A stretch of DNA of 37,446 bases. It comes from Flavobacteriales bacterium (lineage in GTDB: Bacteria > Bacteroidota > Bacteroidia > Flavobacteriales_F > PHOS-HE28). The DNA is taken from NCBI GenBank assembly GCA_013360395.1, contig JABWBQ010000037.1, positions 1 to 37,446 of the forward strand, in the 5' to 3' direction. The notes below the pieces were generated by a model. That model made no database searches, had not been told where the DNA came from, and saw nothing but the letters and a program-made list of their open reading frames with translations. Both the position numbers and the translations under genes were made by a program. Positions 9,096-16,332 of this stretch are shown here, one piece after another. How positions within the stretch are numbered: position 1 is the first letter of the stretch; every line of letters starts with the position of its first letter.

Positions 9096-10136
9096 ATGGT
9101 CCCTCCAGCCGCACAACGGATCAAGTTCGCCGTGATCGGCTGCGGTCACATCGGCAAGCGCCACGCCGAGATGATCGTGCGCAACGGCGACTGTGAGCTG
9201 GTGGCCCTGTGCGACACCCGCCCCCGGGCTGAACTGGGCATCGACCACCTGGACCTGCCCTTCTTCCAGGATGCCGGCGCCATGCTCAAGGCCCTGCCCG
9301 GGATCGACGTGGTGAACGTGTGCAGCCCCAACGGCCTCCACGCGCCCCACAGCCTGCTCGCCCTGGAGCATGGCAAGCACGTGGTATGCGAGAAGCCCAT
9401 GGGCCTGAGCAAGGCCGAGTGCGAGGCCGTGGTCCACAAGGCCCTGCAGGTGCACCGCCACGTCTTCGGCGTCATGCAGAACCGCTACAGCCCGCCCAGC
9501 CAGTGGATCAAGCGCATGGTGGAGGAGAAGCGCCTGGGCGACATCTTCCTGGTACAGGTGAACTGCTACTGGAACCGTGACGAACGCTACTACCGGAAAG
9601 GAGGCTGGAAGGGATCGGCCGACCTGGACGGCGGCACGCTCTTCACCCAGTTCAGCCATTTCGTGGACATCATGTACTGGCTCTTCGGCGACATCACCGA
9701 CATCCAGGGCCGCTTCGCCGACTTCAACCACAGGGACCTCACCGCCTTCGAGGACAGCGGCCTGGTGACCTTCCGCTTCCTGCGTGGCGGCATGGGCTGC
9801 CTCAACTATTCCACCAGCGTGTGGGACAGGAACCTGGAAAGCAGCCTCACCATCATCGGCAGCAGGGGCAGCGTGAAGATCGGCGGGCAGTACATGGACC
9901 AGGTGGAGGTATGCCACGTGGAAGGCTACACCATGCCCGAACTGCCGCCCACCAACCCGGCCAACGATTACGGGGCATACAAGGGCAGTGCGAGCAACCA
10001 CCACCACATCATCGAGAACGTGGTGGACACCCTGCGCAACAACAAACCGATGACCACCAACGCCCTGGAGGGCCTGAAGGTGGTCGAGATCATCGAACGC
10101 ATCTACGAAAAGAGGGATGAGCAACAGTCTGTATGA
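9096..10136 (+). CDS. wbpB: WbpB-like Gfo/Idh/MocA oxidoreductase
   Basis: A 346-residue NAD-dependent oxidoreductase that in the WbpA-B-E-D pathway oxidises C3 of UDP-GlcNAc-uronate to provide the keto-sugar for WbpE. The N-terminal Rossmann fold has FAVIGCGHIGKRHAEMI, followed by VNVCSPNGLHAPHSLLALEHG and the family motif CEKPMGL; the C-terminal domain carries GGTLFTQFSHFVDIMYWLFG, with the conserved histidine that places substrate. Length is normal. It starts 2 nt after wbpD and its last 20 nt overlap the start of the next dehydrogenase gene, indicating tight coupling. Assignment to WbpB rather than another Gfo/Idh enzyme rests on its neighbours. Confidence 0.9.
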   Translation: MVPPAAQRIKFAVIGCGHIGKRHAEMIVRNGDCELVALCDTRPRAELGIDHLDLPFFQDAGAMLKALPGIDVVNVCSPNGLHAPHSLLALEHGKHVVCEKPMGLSKAECEAVVHKALQVHRHVFGVMQNRYSPPSQWIKRMVEEKRLGDIFLVQVNCYWNRDERYYRKGGWKGSADLDGGTLFTQFSHFVDIMYWLFGDITDIQGRFADFNHRDLTAFEDSGLVTFRFLRGGMGCLNYSTSVWDRNLESSLTIIGSRGSVKIGGQYMDQVEVCHVEGYTMPELPPTNPANDYGAYKGSASNHHHIIENVVDTLRNNKPMTTNALEGLKVVEIIERIYEKRDEQQSV

Positions 10137-11418
10137 CCGCCTGGTGCGGAAAGAGGCCAAGCTGGCCGTGATCGGCCTGGGCTACGTCGGGCTTCCCATC
10201 GCACTGGCCTTCGCCCGCAAGCTGAAGGTCGTGGGCTTCGACATCAACCAAAAGCGCGTGGACATGATGCGCCGTGGTGAGGACCCCAGCAACGAGCTCG
10301 CCGCCTCCGAGTTCGAGGGCTGCGACATCCATTTCACCGCGGACATCGGGGACCTGAAGGACGTGGAGTTCTTCATCGTGGCGGTGCCCACGCCCATCGA
10401 CGACCAGAACATCCCCGACCTGCGGCCCCTGCTGGGTGCCACCCGCACCGTGGGCCAGGTGCTCAAGAAGGGCGACCACGTGGTGTACGAGAGCACCGTG
10501 TATCCGGGCTGCACCGAGGAGGACTGCGTGCCCCTGCTGGAGCAGCTCAGCGGCCTGAAATGCGTCGCCGACTTCAAGGTGGGCTACAGTCCCGAGCGCA
10601 TCAACCCCGGTGACAAGGAGCACACCCTGGAACGCATCGTGAAGGTCACCAGCGGGTGCGATGCGGCGAGCGCCGAGACCGTCGCCAGGGTGTACGAACT
10701 GGTGGTGAAGGCCGGTGTGCACCGGGCCGCCAGCATCAAGGTGGCCGAGGCCGCCAAGATCATCGAGAACACCCAGCGCGACGTGAACATCGCGCTCATC
10801 AACGAACTGTCCATCATCTTCAACCGCGTGGGCATCAACACCTACGATGTGCTGGAGGCGGCGGGCACCAAGTGGAATTTCCTCAAGTTCCAGCCCGGCC
10901 TGGTGGGCGGCCACTGCATCGGGGTGGACCCGTACTACCTGGTGTACAAGGCCAAGGAGCTGGGCTACCACGCGCAGATCATCGACAGCGGCCGCTTCGT
11001 GAACGACAGCATGGGCGGATATGTCGCCAAGCAGACCGTGAAGAAGGTGATCGCCGCCGGCAGGAACCCCGCCGAGGCCCGCGTGCTCGTGATGGGCGCC
11101 ACCTTCAAGGAGAACGTCACCGACATCCGCAACAGCAAGGTGGCCGACGTGGTGAAGGAGCTCCAGAGCTTCAGCTGCCAGGTGGACGTCACCGACCCGC
11201 ATGCCGACAGCGACGAGGTGAAGCACGAATACGGCTATGAGCTCGCCAGGGAGATGAAGGGACCGTACGATGCGATCATCGTGGCCGTGAACCACGCCGA
11301 GTACGCCACCAAGGACGAGGCCTGGTTCAAGGGCCTGCTCACACCCAAGGGCGTCCTCGTGGACCTCAAGGGCGTGTTCCGGAAGAAGATCAAGGACCTC
11401 AATTACTGGAGCCTCTAG
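10117..11418 (+). CDS. UDP-N-acetylhexosamine 6-dehydrogenase, WbpA/WbpO/TviB group
   Basis: A 433-residue nucleotide-sugar dehydrogenase that oxidises C6 of UDP-GlcNAc or UDP-GalNAc to the uronate. Seen: LAVIGLGYVGLPIALAFARK near the N-terminus, AVPTPIDDQNIPDL, the group-specific YESTVYPGCTEEDCVP, GYSPERINPGD, and the catalytic cysteine C267 in GLVGGHCIGVDPYYL. This combination separates it from Ugd (4595-5929). In this window it would supply UDP-GlcNAcA for WbpB, WbpE and WbpD. Its start overlaps wbpB by 20 nt. Whether it prefers the gluco or galacto epimer cannot be read from sequence. A hairpin repeat (11428-11487) follows the stop codon. Confidence 0.93.
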   Translation: MSNSLYDRLVRKEAKLAVIGLGYVGLPIALAFARKLKVVGFDINQKRVDMMRRGEDPSNELAASEFEGCDIHFTADIGDLKDVEFFIVAVPTPIDDQNIPDLRPLLGATRTVGQVLKKGDHVVYESTVYPGCTEEDCVPLLEQLSGLKCVADFKVGYSPERINPGDKEHTLERIVKVTSGCDAASAETVARVYELVVKAGVHRAASIKVAEAAKIIENTQRDVNIALINELSIIFNRVGINTYDVLEAAGTKWNFLKFQPGLVGGHCIGVDPYYLVYKAKELGYHAQIIDSGRFVNDSMGGYVAKQTVKKVIAAGRNPAEARVLVMGATFKENVTDIRNSKVADVVKELQSFSCQVDVTDPHADSDEVKHEYGYELAREMKGPYDAIIVAVNHAEYATKDEAWFKGLLTPKGVLVDLKGVFRKKIKDLNYWSL

Positions 11419-11427
11419 AATGCACCG

Positions 11428-11487
11428 CACCACTGAGGCACGGAATCCACTGGGCACTACCTCCGTGTCCTCCGTGCCTCTGTGGTG
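11428..11487. repeat. Palindromic intergenic repeat, 17-bp arms
   Basis: ACCACTGAGGCACGGA (11429-11444) and TCCGTGCCTCTGTGGT (11471-11486) are inverted copies with one mismatch; 11428/11487 adds a pair. The 26-nt loop contains another CTCCGTGTCC. The translated form HHRGTEDTE is one I know as a recurrent spurious peptide in many bacterial annotations, so this is likely a dispersed palindromic repeat. It fills nearly the whole gap between two sugar genes. Confidence 0.7.
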
Positions 11488-11500
11488 AATGGGATCGACC

Positions 11501-12592
11501 ATGCAACGCAGCATCCTCATCACCGGCGGCGCCGGCTTCATCGGCAGCCATGTGGTGCGCCGTTTCGTCACCAACTACCCGCAGTACCGCATCGTCAACC
11601 TCGATGTGCTCACCTACGCGGGGAACCTGGAGAACCTGCGCGACGTCGAGAACGCCCCGAACTACAGCTTCGTGAAGGCCGATATCTGCGATGCCGTGGC
11701 GGTGACCAAGGTGTTCATGGACCACGCGATCGACGGGGTGATCCACCTGGCGGCCGAGAGCCACGTGGACCGCAGCATCACCGATCCGCTGGCCTTCGTG
11801 CGCACCAACGTGTTCGGCACGGTGACCCTGCTGAACGCGGCGCGCGAGGCCTGGTCGCACGCCGCCAAAGCCGGCTCCGGCGACGGCGCGAAGGGCGCCA
11901 TGGAGGGCAGGCGCTTCTACCATGTGAGCACCGATGAGGTCTATGGCTCCCTCCACGACGACGGCCTCTTCCAGGAGTCCACGCCCTACGACCCCCAGAG
12001 CCCCTACAGCGCGAGCAAGGCGAGCAGCGACCACTTCGTGCGCGCCTACGGCAACACGTACAAGCTGCCCTTCGTGCTGAGCAACTGCAGCAACAACTAC
12101 GGCAGCCACCACTTCCCGGAGAAGCTGATCCCGCTCATGATCAACAACATCCGCCACAACAGGCCGCTGCCCGTGTACGGCAAGGGCGAGAACGTGCGGG
12201 ACTGGCTCTGGGTGGAGGACCATGCCGCCGCCATCGACACCATCTTCCACAAGGGCGCGAACGGCGAGACCTACAACATCGGCGGCCACAACGAGTGGAA
12301 GAACATCGACCTGGTGCGGTTGCTCTGTTCCATCATGGACCGCAAGCTCGGCCGTGCCGAAGGGGAGAGCGCGAAACTGATCACCCACGTCACCGACCGG
12401 GCCGGGCACGACCTGCGCTATGCCATCGATGCCTCCAAGATCGAACGCGAACTGGGCTGGCGGCCGAGCATCACCTTCGAGGTTGGGCTGGAGCGCACCG
12501 TGGACTGGTACCTGGCCAACACCGAGTGGCTGGACCATGTGACCAGCGGCGCCTACCAGCAGTACTACACCGAGCACTACGCGGGACGGTGA
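11501..12592 (+). CDS. rfbB: dTDP-glucose 4,6-dehydratase
   Basis: Converts dTDP-glucose to dTDP-4-keto-6-deoxyglucose, the entry point for L-rhamnose and many deoxy- and aminosugars. The 363-residue SDR protein has LITGGAGFIGSHVVRRFV, LDVLTYAGNLENL (typical for RmlB), HLAAESHVDRSI, HVSTDEVYGSL, the catalytic YSASK, and NNYGSHHFPEKLIPL. A glycine/alanine-rich insertion (HAAKAGSGDGAKGAMEG) precedes the STDEVYG strand; this loop varies in the family. An in-frame ATG at 11489 would add MGST; 11501 gives the conserved start. RmlA, RmlC and RmlD are not in the window, so the end product cannot be told. Identity is secure. Confidence 0.95.
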   Translation: MQRSILITGGAGFIGSHVVRRFVTNYPQYRIVNLDVLTYAGNLENLRDVENAPNYSFVKADICDAVAVTKVFMDHAIDGVIHLAAESHVDRSITDPLAFVRTNVFGTVTLLNAAREAWSHAAKAGSGDGAKGAMEGRRFYHVSTDEVYGSLHDDGLFQESTPYDPQSPYSASKASSDHFVRAYGNTYKLPFVLSNCSNNYGSHHFPEKLIPLMINNIRHNRPLPVYGKGENVRDWLWVEDHAAAIDTIFHKGANGETYNIGGHNEWKNIDLVRLLCSIMDRKLGRAEGESAKLITHVTDRAGHDLRYAIDASKIERELGWRPSITFEVGLERTVDWYLANTEWLDHVTSGAYQQYYTEHYAGR

Positions 12593-12611
12593 TGAACGAG
12601 GAAGGGCGCAA

Positions 12612-12664
12612 CGGTGCGACCGTGCGGGAGCGGAATACCCGCGCGCTCGTGCACCTTTGCACCG
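12612..12664. repeat. Imperfect palindromic intergenic repeat, 21-nt arms
   Basis: 12612-12632 and 12644-12664 are inverted copies with 16 of 21 positions matching, separated by 11 nt. It occupies the rfbB-to-phosphatase gap. One frame through it reads NGATVRER, similar to peptides I associate with dispersed NGATVRRC-type repeats in bacterial genomes. Its sequence is unrelated to the repeat at 11428-11487. Confidence 0.5.
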
Positions 12665-12684
12665 GCGCAACGGCCATTTGAACC

Positions 12685-13434
12685 ATGGGCCTCTTCGGCA
12701 ACCTGTTCAAGCGAGGGTCCCCACGGCCGGAGCCGGTGGACCTTGCGGCCCTGCGCTGCGACGTGCACAGCCACTTCATTCCCGGCATCGACGACGGGGC
12801 GCCCACGCTGGAGGCCTCCATGGAACTGCTCCACGCCATGCGCGACCTGGGCTTCACCAAGGTGGTGACCACCCCGCACGTGATGAGCGACGGCTACCGC
12901 AACACCCCGGAGATCATCCTGGGCGGGCTGGACAAGCTGCGGCGCGAGGTGAAGGCCCAAGGGCTGGACCTGGCCGTGGACGCCGCGGCCGAGTACTACC
13001 TGGACCACGAGCTGGAACGCAAGGTGGCCGAGCGCCAGGTGCTCACCTTCGGGAAGGACCTGCTGCTGTTCGAGCTGCCGTTCGTGAACGAGCCCGCGAT
13101 CCTGCTGCAGGTGGTCTTCGCCATGCAGACCCAGGGCTACCGGCCGGTGCTGGCCCACCCCGAGCGCTACGGCTTCTGGCAGCAGGACCTCGCGCGCTGC
13201 GAACAGCTCAAGGAGCGCGGCGTGCTCTTCCAGCTCAACACCATCGCCCTGATGGGCGGCTACGGGCCCTCGGTGCGCAAGCAGGCCGAAAAGTTCATCG
13301 ACAAGGGCTGGTACGAGCTCATCGGCAGCGACTGCCACCGCATGGACCACGTGCATGCGCTGCGCGACAGCCTCACCGAACCCTACCTCCACAAGCTGGT
13401 GGACAGCGGGAAACTGCTGAACCCGACGTTGTAG
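12685..13434 (+). CDS. CpsB/Wzb-type PHP-domain tyrosine phosphatase
   Basis: A 249-residue metal-dependent phosphatase of the PHP superfamily, the type that dephosphorylates the BY-kinase of capsule and exopolysaccharide export systems. Metal ligands are visible as H28 and H30 in CDVHSHFIPGIDDGA, H65 in TTPH, E103/E130, H158 in LAHPERY and D216/H218 in GSDCHR; the PGIDDGA block is diagnostic of CpsB/CapC. Length agrees with the family. It closes the sugar block, which fits a role in polysaccharide control, but no Wzc-like kinase or Wza channel is in the window. It ends 8 bp from the convergent fabD stop. Family assignment is strong; the substrate is inferred. Confidence 0.92.
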   Translation: MGLFGNLFKRGSPRPEPVDLAALRCDVHSHFIPGIDDGAPTLEASMELLHAMRDLGFTKVVTTPHVMSDGYRNTPEIILGGLDKLRREVKAQGLDLAVDAAAEYYLDHELERKVAERQVLTFGKDLLLFELPFVNEPAILLQVVFAMQTQGYRPVLAHPERYGFWQQDLARCEQLKERGVLFQLNTIALMGGYGPSVRKQAEKFIDKGWYELIGSDCHRMDHVHALRDSLTEPYLHKLVDSGKLLNPTL

Positions 13435-13442
13435 GCCGGCCG

Positions 13443-14333
13443 CTACGCCGCGCTGGTGGGCACGTCGCGGTCCACCTTCTTGAACAGCCCCTGGAGCACG
13501 TTGCCGGGGCCGGTCTCCACCACCTGCGTGCACCCGTCCGCCAGGATGTGCTGCATGGTCTGTGTCCAGCGCACGGGCGCGGTGAGCTGGGCGATGAGGT
13601 TGGCCTTGATGCGGGCCGGGTCGGTGTGGGGCCGGCCATCCACGTTCTGGTACACCGGGCAGCGCGGGTTCACGATGGGCGTGTAGGCGATCGCCGTCTC
13701 CAGTTCCACGCGGGCGGGCTCCATCAGCGGGCTGTGGAAGGCGCCGCCCACGGGCAGCACCAGGGCGCGCTTGGCACCGGCGGCCTTCAGGGCCTCGCAC
13801 GCCGCGTTGACGGCCTCCACGGTGCCGCTGATCACCAGTTGGCCCGGGCAGTTGTAGTTGGCCGCCACCACCACGCCCTTGCCCGCACCGGCGCTGACCT
13901 CGGCACAGACGGCCTCCACCTTCGCATCGTCCAGGCCGAGGATCGCGGCCATGGTGCCCGGCTGCTGTTCACAGGCCTTCTGCATGGCGTTGGCGCGCGC
14001 GGCCACCAGCTTCATCCCATCGGCGAACTCCATGGCCCCGGCCGCCACCAGCGCGCTGAACTCGCCCAGGCTGTGGCCTGCCACCATCGCGGGCCGGAAC
14101 GCATCGCCCAGCACCTTGGCCTTCACCACGCTGTGCAGGAAAATGGCCGGCTGCGTGACGTTGGTGCGTTTCAGGTCGGCCTCCGAGCCGTTGAACATCA
14201 CGTCCGTGAGCTTGAAACCCAGAAGGTCGCTGGCATGCTCGAACCAGATGCGCGCATTGCTGTCGGCATCGTAGAGGTCCTTCCCCATCCCGGGGAACTG
14301 GCTGCCCTGGCCGGGGAATACGTAGGCGGTCAT
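13443..14333 (-). CDS. fabD: Malonyl-CoA:ACP transacylase
   Basis: FabD loads malonyl groups from CoA onto acyl carrier protein for fatty acid elongation. The 296-residue protein begins AYVFPGQGSQFPGMGKDLY, has the nucleophile S88 in GHSLGEFSAL, the arginine of VAARANAMQKA, the conserved GAFHSPLM with the catalytic histidine, and ends with VETGPGNVLQGLFKK. Length is normal. The frame is open upstream, but the ATG at 14333 gives the invariant N-terminus. BI-1 lies 95 bp upstream on the same strand; a -7-like TTACTTTC (rc of 14353-14360) 19 nt before the ATG could give fabD its own promoter. Usually fabD sits with other fab genes; here it does not. Confidence 0.95.
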   Translation of the reverse strand: MTAYVFPGQGSQFPGMGKDLYDADSNARIWFEHASDLLGFKLTDVMFNGSEADLKRTNVTQPAIFLHSVVKAKVLGDAFRPAMVAGHSLGEFSALVAAGAMEFADGMKLVAARANAMQKACEQQPGTMAAILGLDDAKVEAVCAEVSAGAGKGVVVAANYNCPGQLVISGTVEAVNAACEALKAAGAKRALVLPVGGAFHSPLMEPARVELETAIAYTPIVNPRCPVYQNVDGRPHTDPARIKANLIAQLTAPVRWTQTMQHILADGCTQVVETGPGNVLQGLFKKVDRDVPTSAA

Positions 14334-14365
14334 CGGTAGTGGTCTTGGCCGTGAAAGTAACTGTG

Positions 14366-14414
14366 GAGGGTGAGCGCGGGCGGGTGTGCAAGCGTACAAG
14401 AGCCTTTCACCCTC
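14366..14414. other. Intergenic hairpin between the BI-1 gene and fabD
   Basis: GAGGGTGA (14366-14373) and TCACCCTC (14407-14414) are perfect inverted copies. They may form a terminator or processing site within the operon. No T-run is seen on either side. Confidence 0.35.
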
Positions 14415-14428
14415 GCACTGCGCTCCGC

Positions 14429-15154
14429 TCAATCCCGGCGGCCGCCGAACAGCCGCAGCAGCATCAGGAAGAGGTTGATGAAATCGAGATAAAGGCTCAG
14501 GGCGCCCATCAGGGCCATCTTCTGCGCCACCTCGGTGCCCGTGGCCACCTGTTCGCCCATGCGCTTGAGCTTCTGCACATCGTAGGCCGTGAGCCCGGTG
14601 AACACCACCACCCCGATGATGCTCACCACGTGGTCCATCGTGCTGCTTCCCAGCCAGAGGTTCACCAGCGAGGCGATCACGATGCCGATGAGGCCGATCG
14701 TGAGGATGCTGCCGAGCCTGGTCAGGTCCGTCCGCGTGGTGTAGCCCGCCACGGCCATCACGCCGAACACCGCCGCCGACAGCAGGAACACATTGACGAT
14801 GGCCGACATGGCGTAGAGGCGGAAGATGTAGCTGAGGCTGATGCCCATGATGATACTGAAGGCCAGGAAGGTGAGCAACAGGGCCATGCCGCTCATGCGC
14901 TGCACCAGGCCCCCCATCACCAGCACCAGGCCCAGCGGGGCCAGCAGCACCACCCAGCCCATGAAGGTCTGGCGGCCTGTCCCGGCGTCGAACAGCAGCT
15001 GGAAGAGGGCCGGGTCCGTGCCGAACCACCAGGCCATCACCCCGCTGATCACCAGGGCCAGGGCCATGTAGCCGAACACGTTGGCCAGAAAGGTGCGCAC
15101 CCTGGCGGCATCCGGGGTTCCGAGCAGGGGCGGGGAGAAACTGTCCTGTTCCAT
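14429..15154 (-). CDS. Bax inhibitor-1/YccA family membrane protein
   Basis: A 241-residue integral membrane protein with about seven predicted transmembrane helices, starting near residue 25 (VFGYMALALVISGVMAWWF) and ending with LYLDFINLFLMLLRLF. The region FTGLTAYDVQKLKRMGE is the family signature. BI-1 homologues in bacteria such as BsYetJ act as pH-sensitive calcium leak channels; the two aspartates needed for that function lie in the late helices, and D residues are present here (YDVQ, YLDF). The ATG at 15154 is 2 nt after the folE stop codon, so it is co-transcribed with PTPS and folE, with no evident metabolic link. Family is secure; physiological role unknown. Confidence 0.92.
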   Translation of the reverse strand: MEQDSFSPPLLGTPDAARVRTFLANVFGYMALALVISGVMAWWFGTDPALFQLLFDAGTGRQTFMGWVVLLAPLGLVLVMGGLVQRMSGMALLLTFLAFSIIMGISLSYIFRLYAMSAIVNVFLLSAAVFGVMAVAGYTTRTDLTRLGSILTIGLIGIVIASLVNLWLGSSTMDHVVSIIGVVVFTGLTAYDVQKLKRMGEQVATGTEVAQKMALMGALSLYLDFINLFLMLLRLFGGRRD

Positions 15155-15156
15155 GG

Positions 15157-15831
15157 TCAGTGCAGGTTGGCGCTGATGAGCTTGATGAACTCCTCGCGGG
15201 TGCGGGGATCCGTCAGAAAGATACCGGTGAAGGCCGAGGTGGTGGTCACCGAGTTCTGTTTCTGGATGCCCCGCATCTGCATGCACAGGTGGGCGCATTC
15301 CAGCACCACGGCCACACCCAGGGGGCGCAGCGTTCCGTGCAGGCAGTCGCGGATCTGGTCGGTGAGCCGTTCCTGCACCTGCAGCCGGCGGGCGAAGGCG
15401 TCCACCACGCGGGGGATCTTGCTCAGCCCCGTGATGCGGCCGTCGGGGATGTAGGCCACGTGCGCCTTGCCGAAGAAGGGCAGCATGTGGTGCTCGCACA
15501 GGCTGTACACCTCGATGTCCTTCACCAGCACCATCTGGCTGTAGCGTTCCTTGAACAGGGCGCTGCGCAGGATGGCCGCCGGGTCCAGGTCGTAGCCGTG
15601 CGTGAGGTATTGCAACGCCTTGGCCACGCGCTCAGGCGTCTTTTTCAGGCCCTCGCGCCCGGGGTCCTCGCCGATGGCCTTCAGGATGTCGCCGTAATGG
15701 CCGCTGATGCGGCGTACGCCCTTGGCGTCGTACAGGTCGATGCGTTCGTAACCCTCGCCCTGGGGTTCGTGCTCCCCGTCGGGGGCCGCCTTGCCCCGGC
15801 CGCGGGTCCTGGGGTCGGGCTTACGCGCCAT
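15157..15831 (-). CDS. folE: GTP cyclohydrolase I
   Basis: Converts GTP to 7,8-dihydroneopterin triphosphate, precursor of folate, tetrahydrobiopterin or 7-deazaguanines. The 224-residue protein has the zinc ligands C112 and H115 in [14 protein letters not shown] and C183 in [10 protein letters not shown], plus [20 protein letters not shown] and [12 protein letters not shown]. The first 25 or so residues are basic and low complexity and vary in the family. Its start overlaps the end of the PTPS gene by 11 nt, and BI-1 follows after 2 nt. The PTPS partner uses the product directly, so the pair makes 6-pyruvoyl-tetrahydropterin or a related compound. Identity is secure. Confidence 0.97.
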   Translation of the reverse strand: MARKPDPRTRGRGKAAPDGEHEPQGEGYERIDLYDAKGVRRISGHYGDILKAIGEDPGREGLKKTPERVAKALQYLTHGYDLDPAAILRSALFKERYSQMVLVKDIEVYSLCEHHMLPFFGKAHVAYIPDGRITGLSKIPRVVDAFARRLQVQERLTDQIRDCLHGTLRPLGVAVVLECAHLCMQMRGIQKQNSVTTTSAFTGIFLTDPRTREEFIKLISANLH

Positions 15832-16240
15832 GGTATTCCACCAGATTGTTCTCGGTCTCCTGCACTTTCACCCCGTGCAGCAACGCCCCGGCCTCGCGGA
15901 TGGGCGCCTCCAGCTGCTCCCAGATGGCCACCGCCAGGTTCTCCGTGCTGCTGAACCGTCCCCGCATGAAGGGCACGTCCACGTCCAGGTTGCGATGGTC
16001 CACGTACTGGATCACCCGCTCCCGGATGATGCGGCCCAACAGGCCCAGGTCCACCACGAAGCCGGTCTCCGGGTCGGGCTCCCCCTTCACCGTCACCCAC
16101 AGGTCGTAGTTGTGGCCGTGGCCGTTGGGGTTGGAACACTTGCCGAACACCTCCAGGTTCTTCGCATCGCTCCAGTCCGGCCGGGCCAGGCGGTGGCTGG
16201 CGCTGAAGCGTTCGCGGCGGGTGATGTGTACCAGGGCCAT
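15821..16240 (-). CDS. 6-pyruvoyl-tetrahydropterin synthase family (PTPS/QueD)
   Basis: A 139-residue T-fold enzyme acting on dihydroneopterin triphosphate. Zinc ligands H16 (FSASHRL), H41 and H43, and catalytic C35, lie in [14 protein letters not shown], which closely matches the animal PTPS motif rather than the shorter QueD form. Later blocks [17 protein letters not shown] and TSENLA-like [14 protein letters not shown] complete the family. With folE directly downstream this could feed tetrahydrobiopterin or queuosine; the motif favours pyruvoyl-tetrahydropterin formation, but this is inference. The ATG at 16240 starts the conserved sequence. A -7-like TACCTTCG lies 44 nt upstream. Confidence 0.92.
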   Translation of the reverse strand: MALVHITRRERFSASHRLARPDWSDAKNLEVFGKCSNPNGHGHNYDLWVTVKGEPDPETGFVVDLGLLGRIIRERVIQYVDHRNLDVDVPFMRGRFSSTENLAVAIWEQLEAPIREAGALLHGVKVQETENNLVEYHGA

Positions 16241-16284
16241 GGCCGGATCGGGGCAGGGGGGGGGCCGCAAGGGGCGGCACCCGG

Positions 16285-16327
16285 CGAAGGTAACCAGCGG
16301 CGGCGGCGGTGGGCTTGCGTTACTTTG
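16285..16327. promoter_or_regulatory. Divergent -7 elements for PTPS-folE and hldD
   Basis: On the minus strand 16285-16292 reads TACCTTCG (toward PTPS-folE); on the plus strand 16320-16327 reads TTACTTTG (toward hldD, 5 nt before its ATG). Each has one mismatch to TAnnTTTG. The region between is GC-rich with a CGG run. Confidence 0.45.
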
Positions 16328-16332
16328 CCGCC

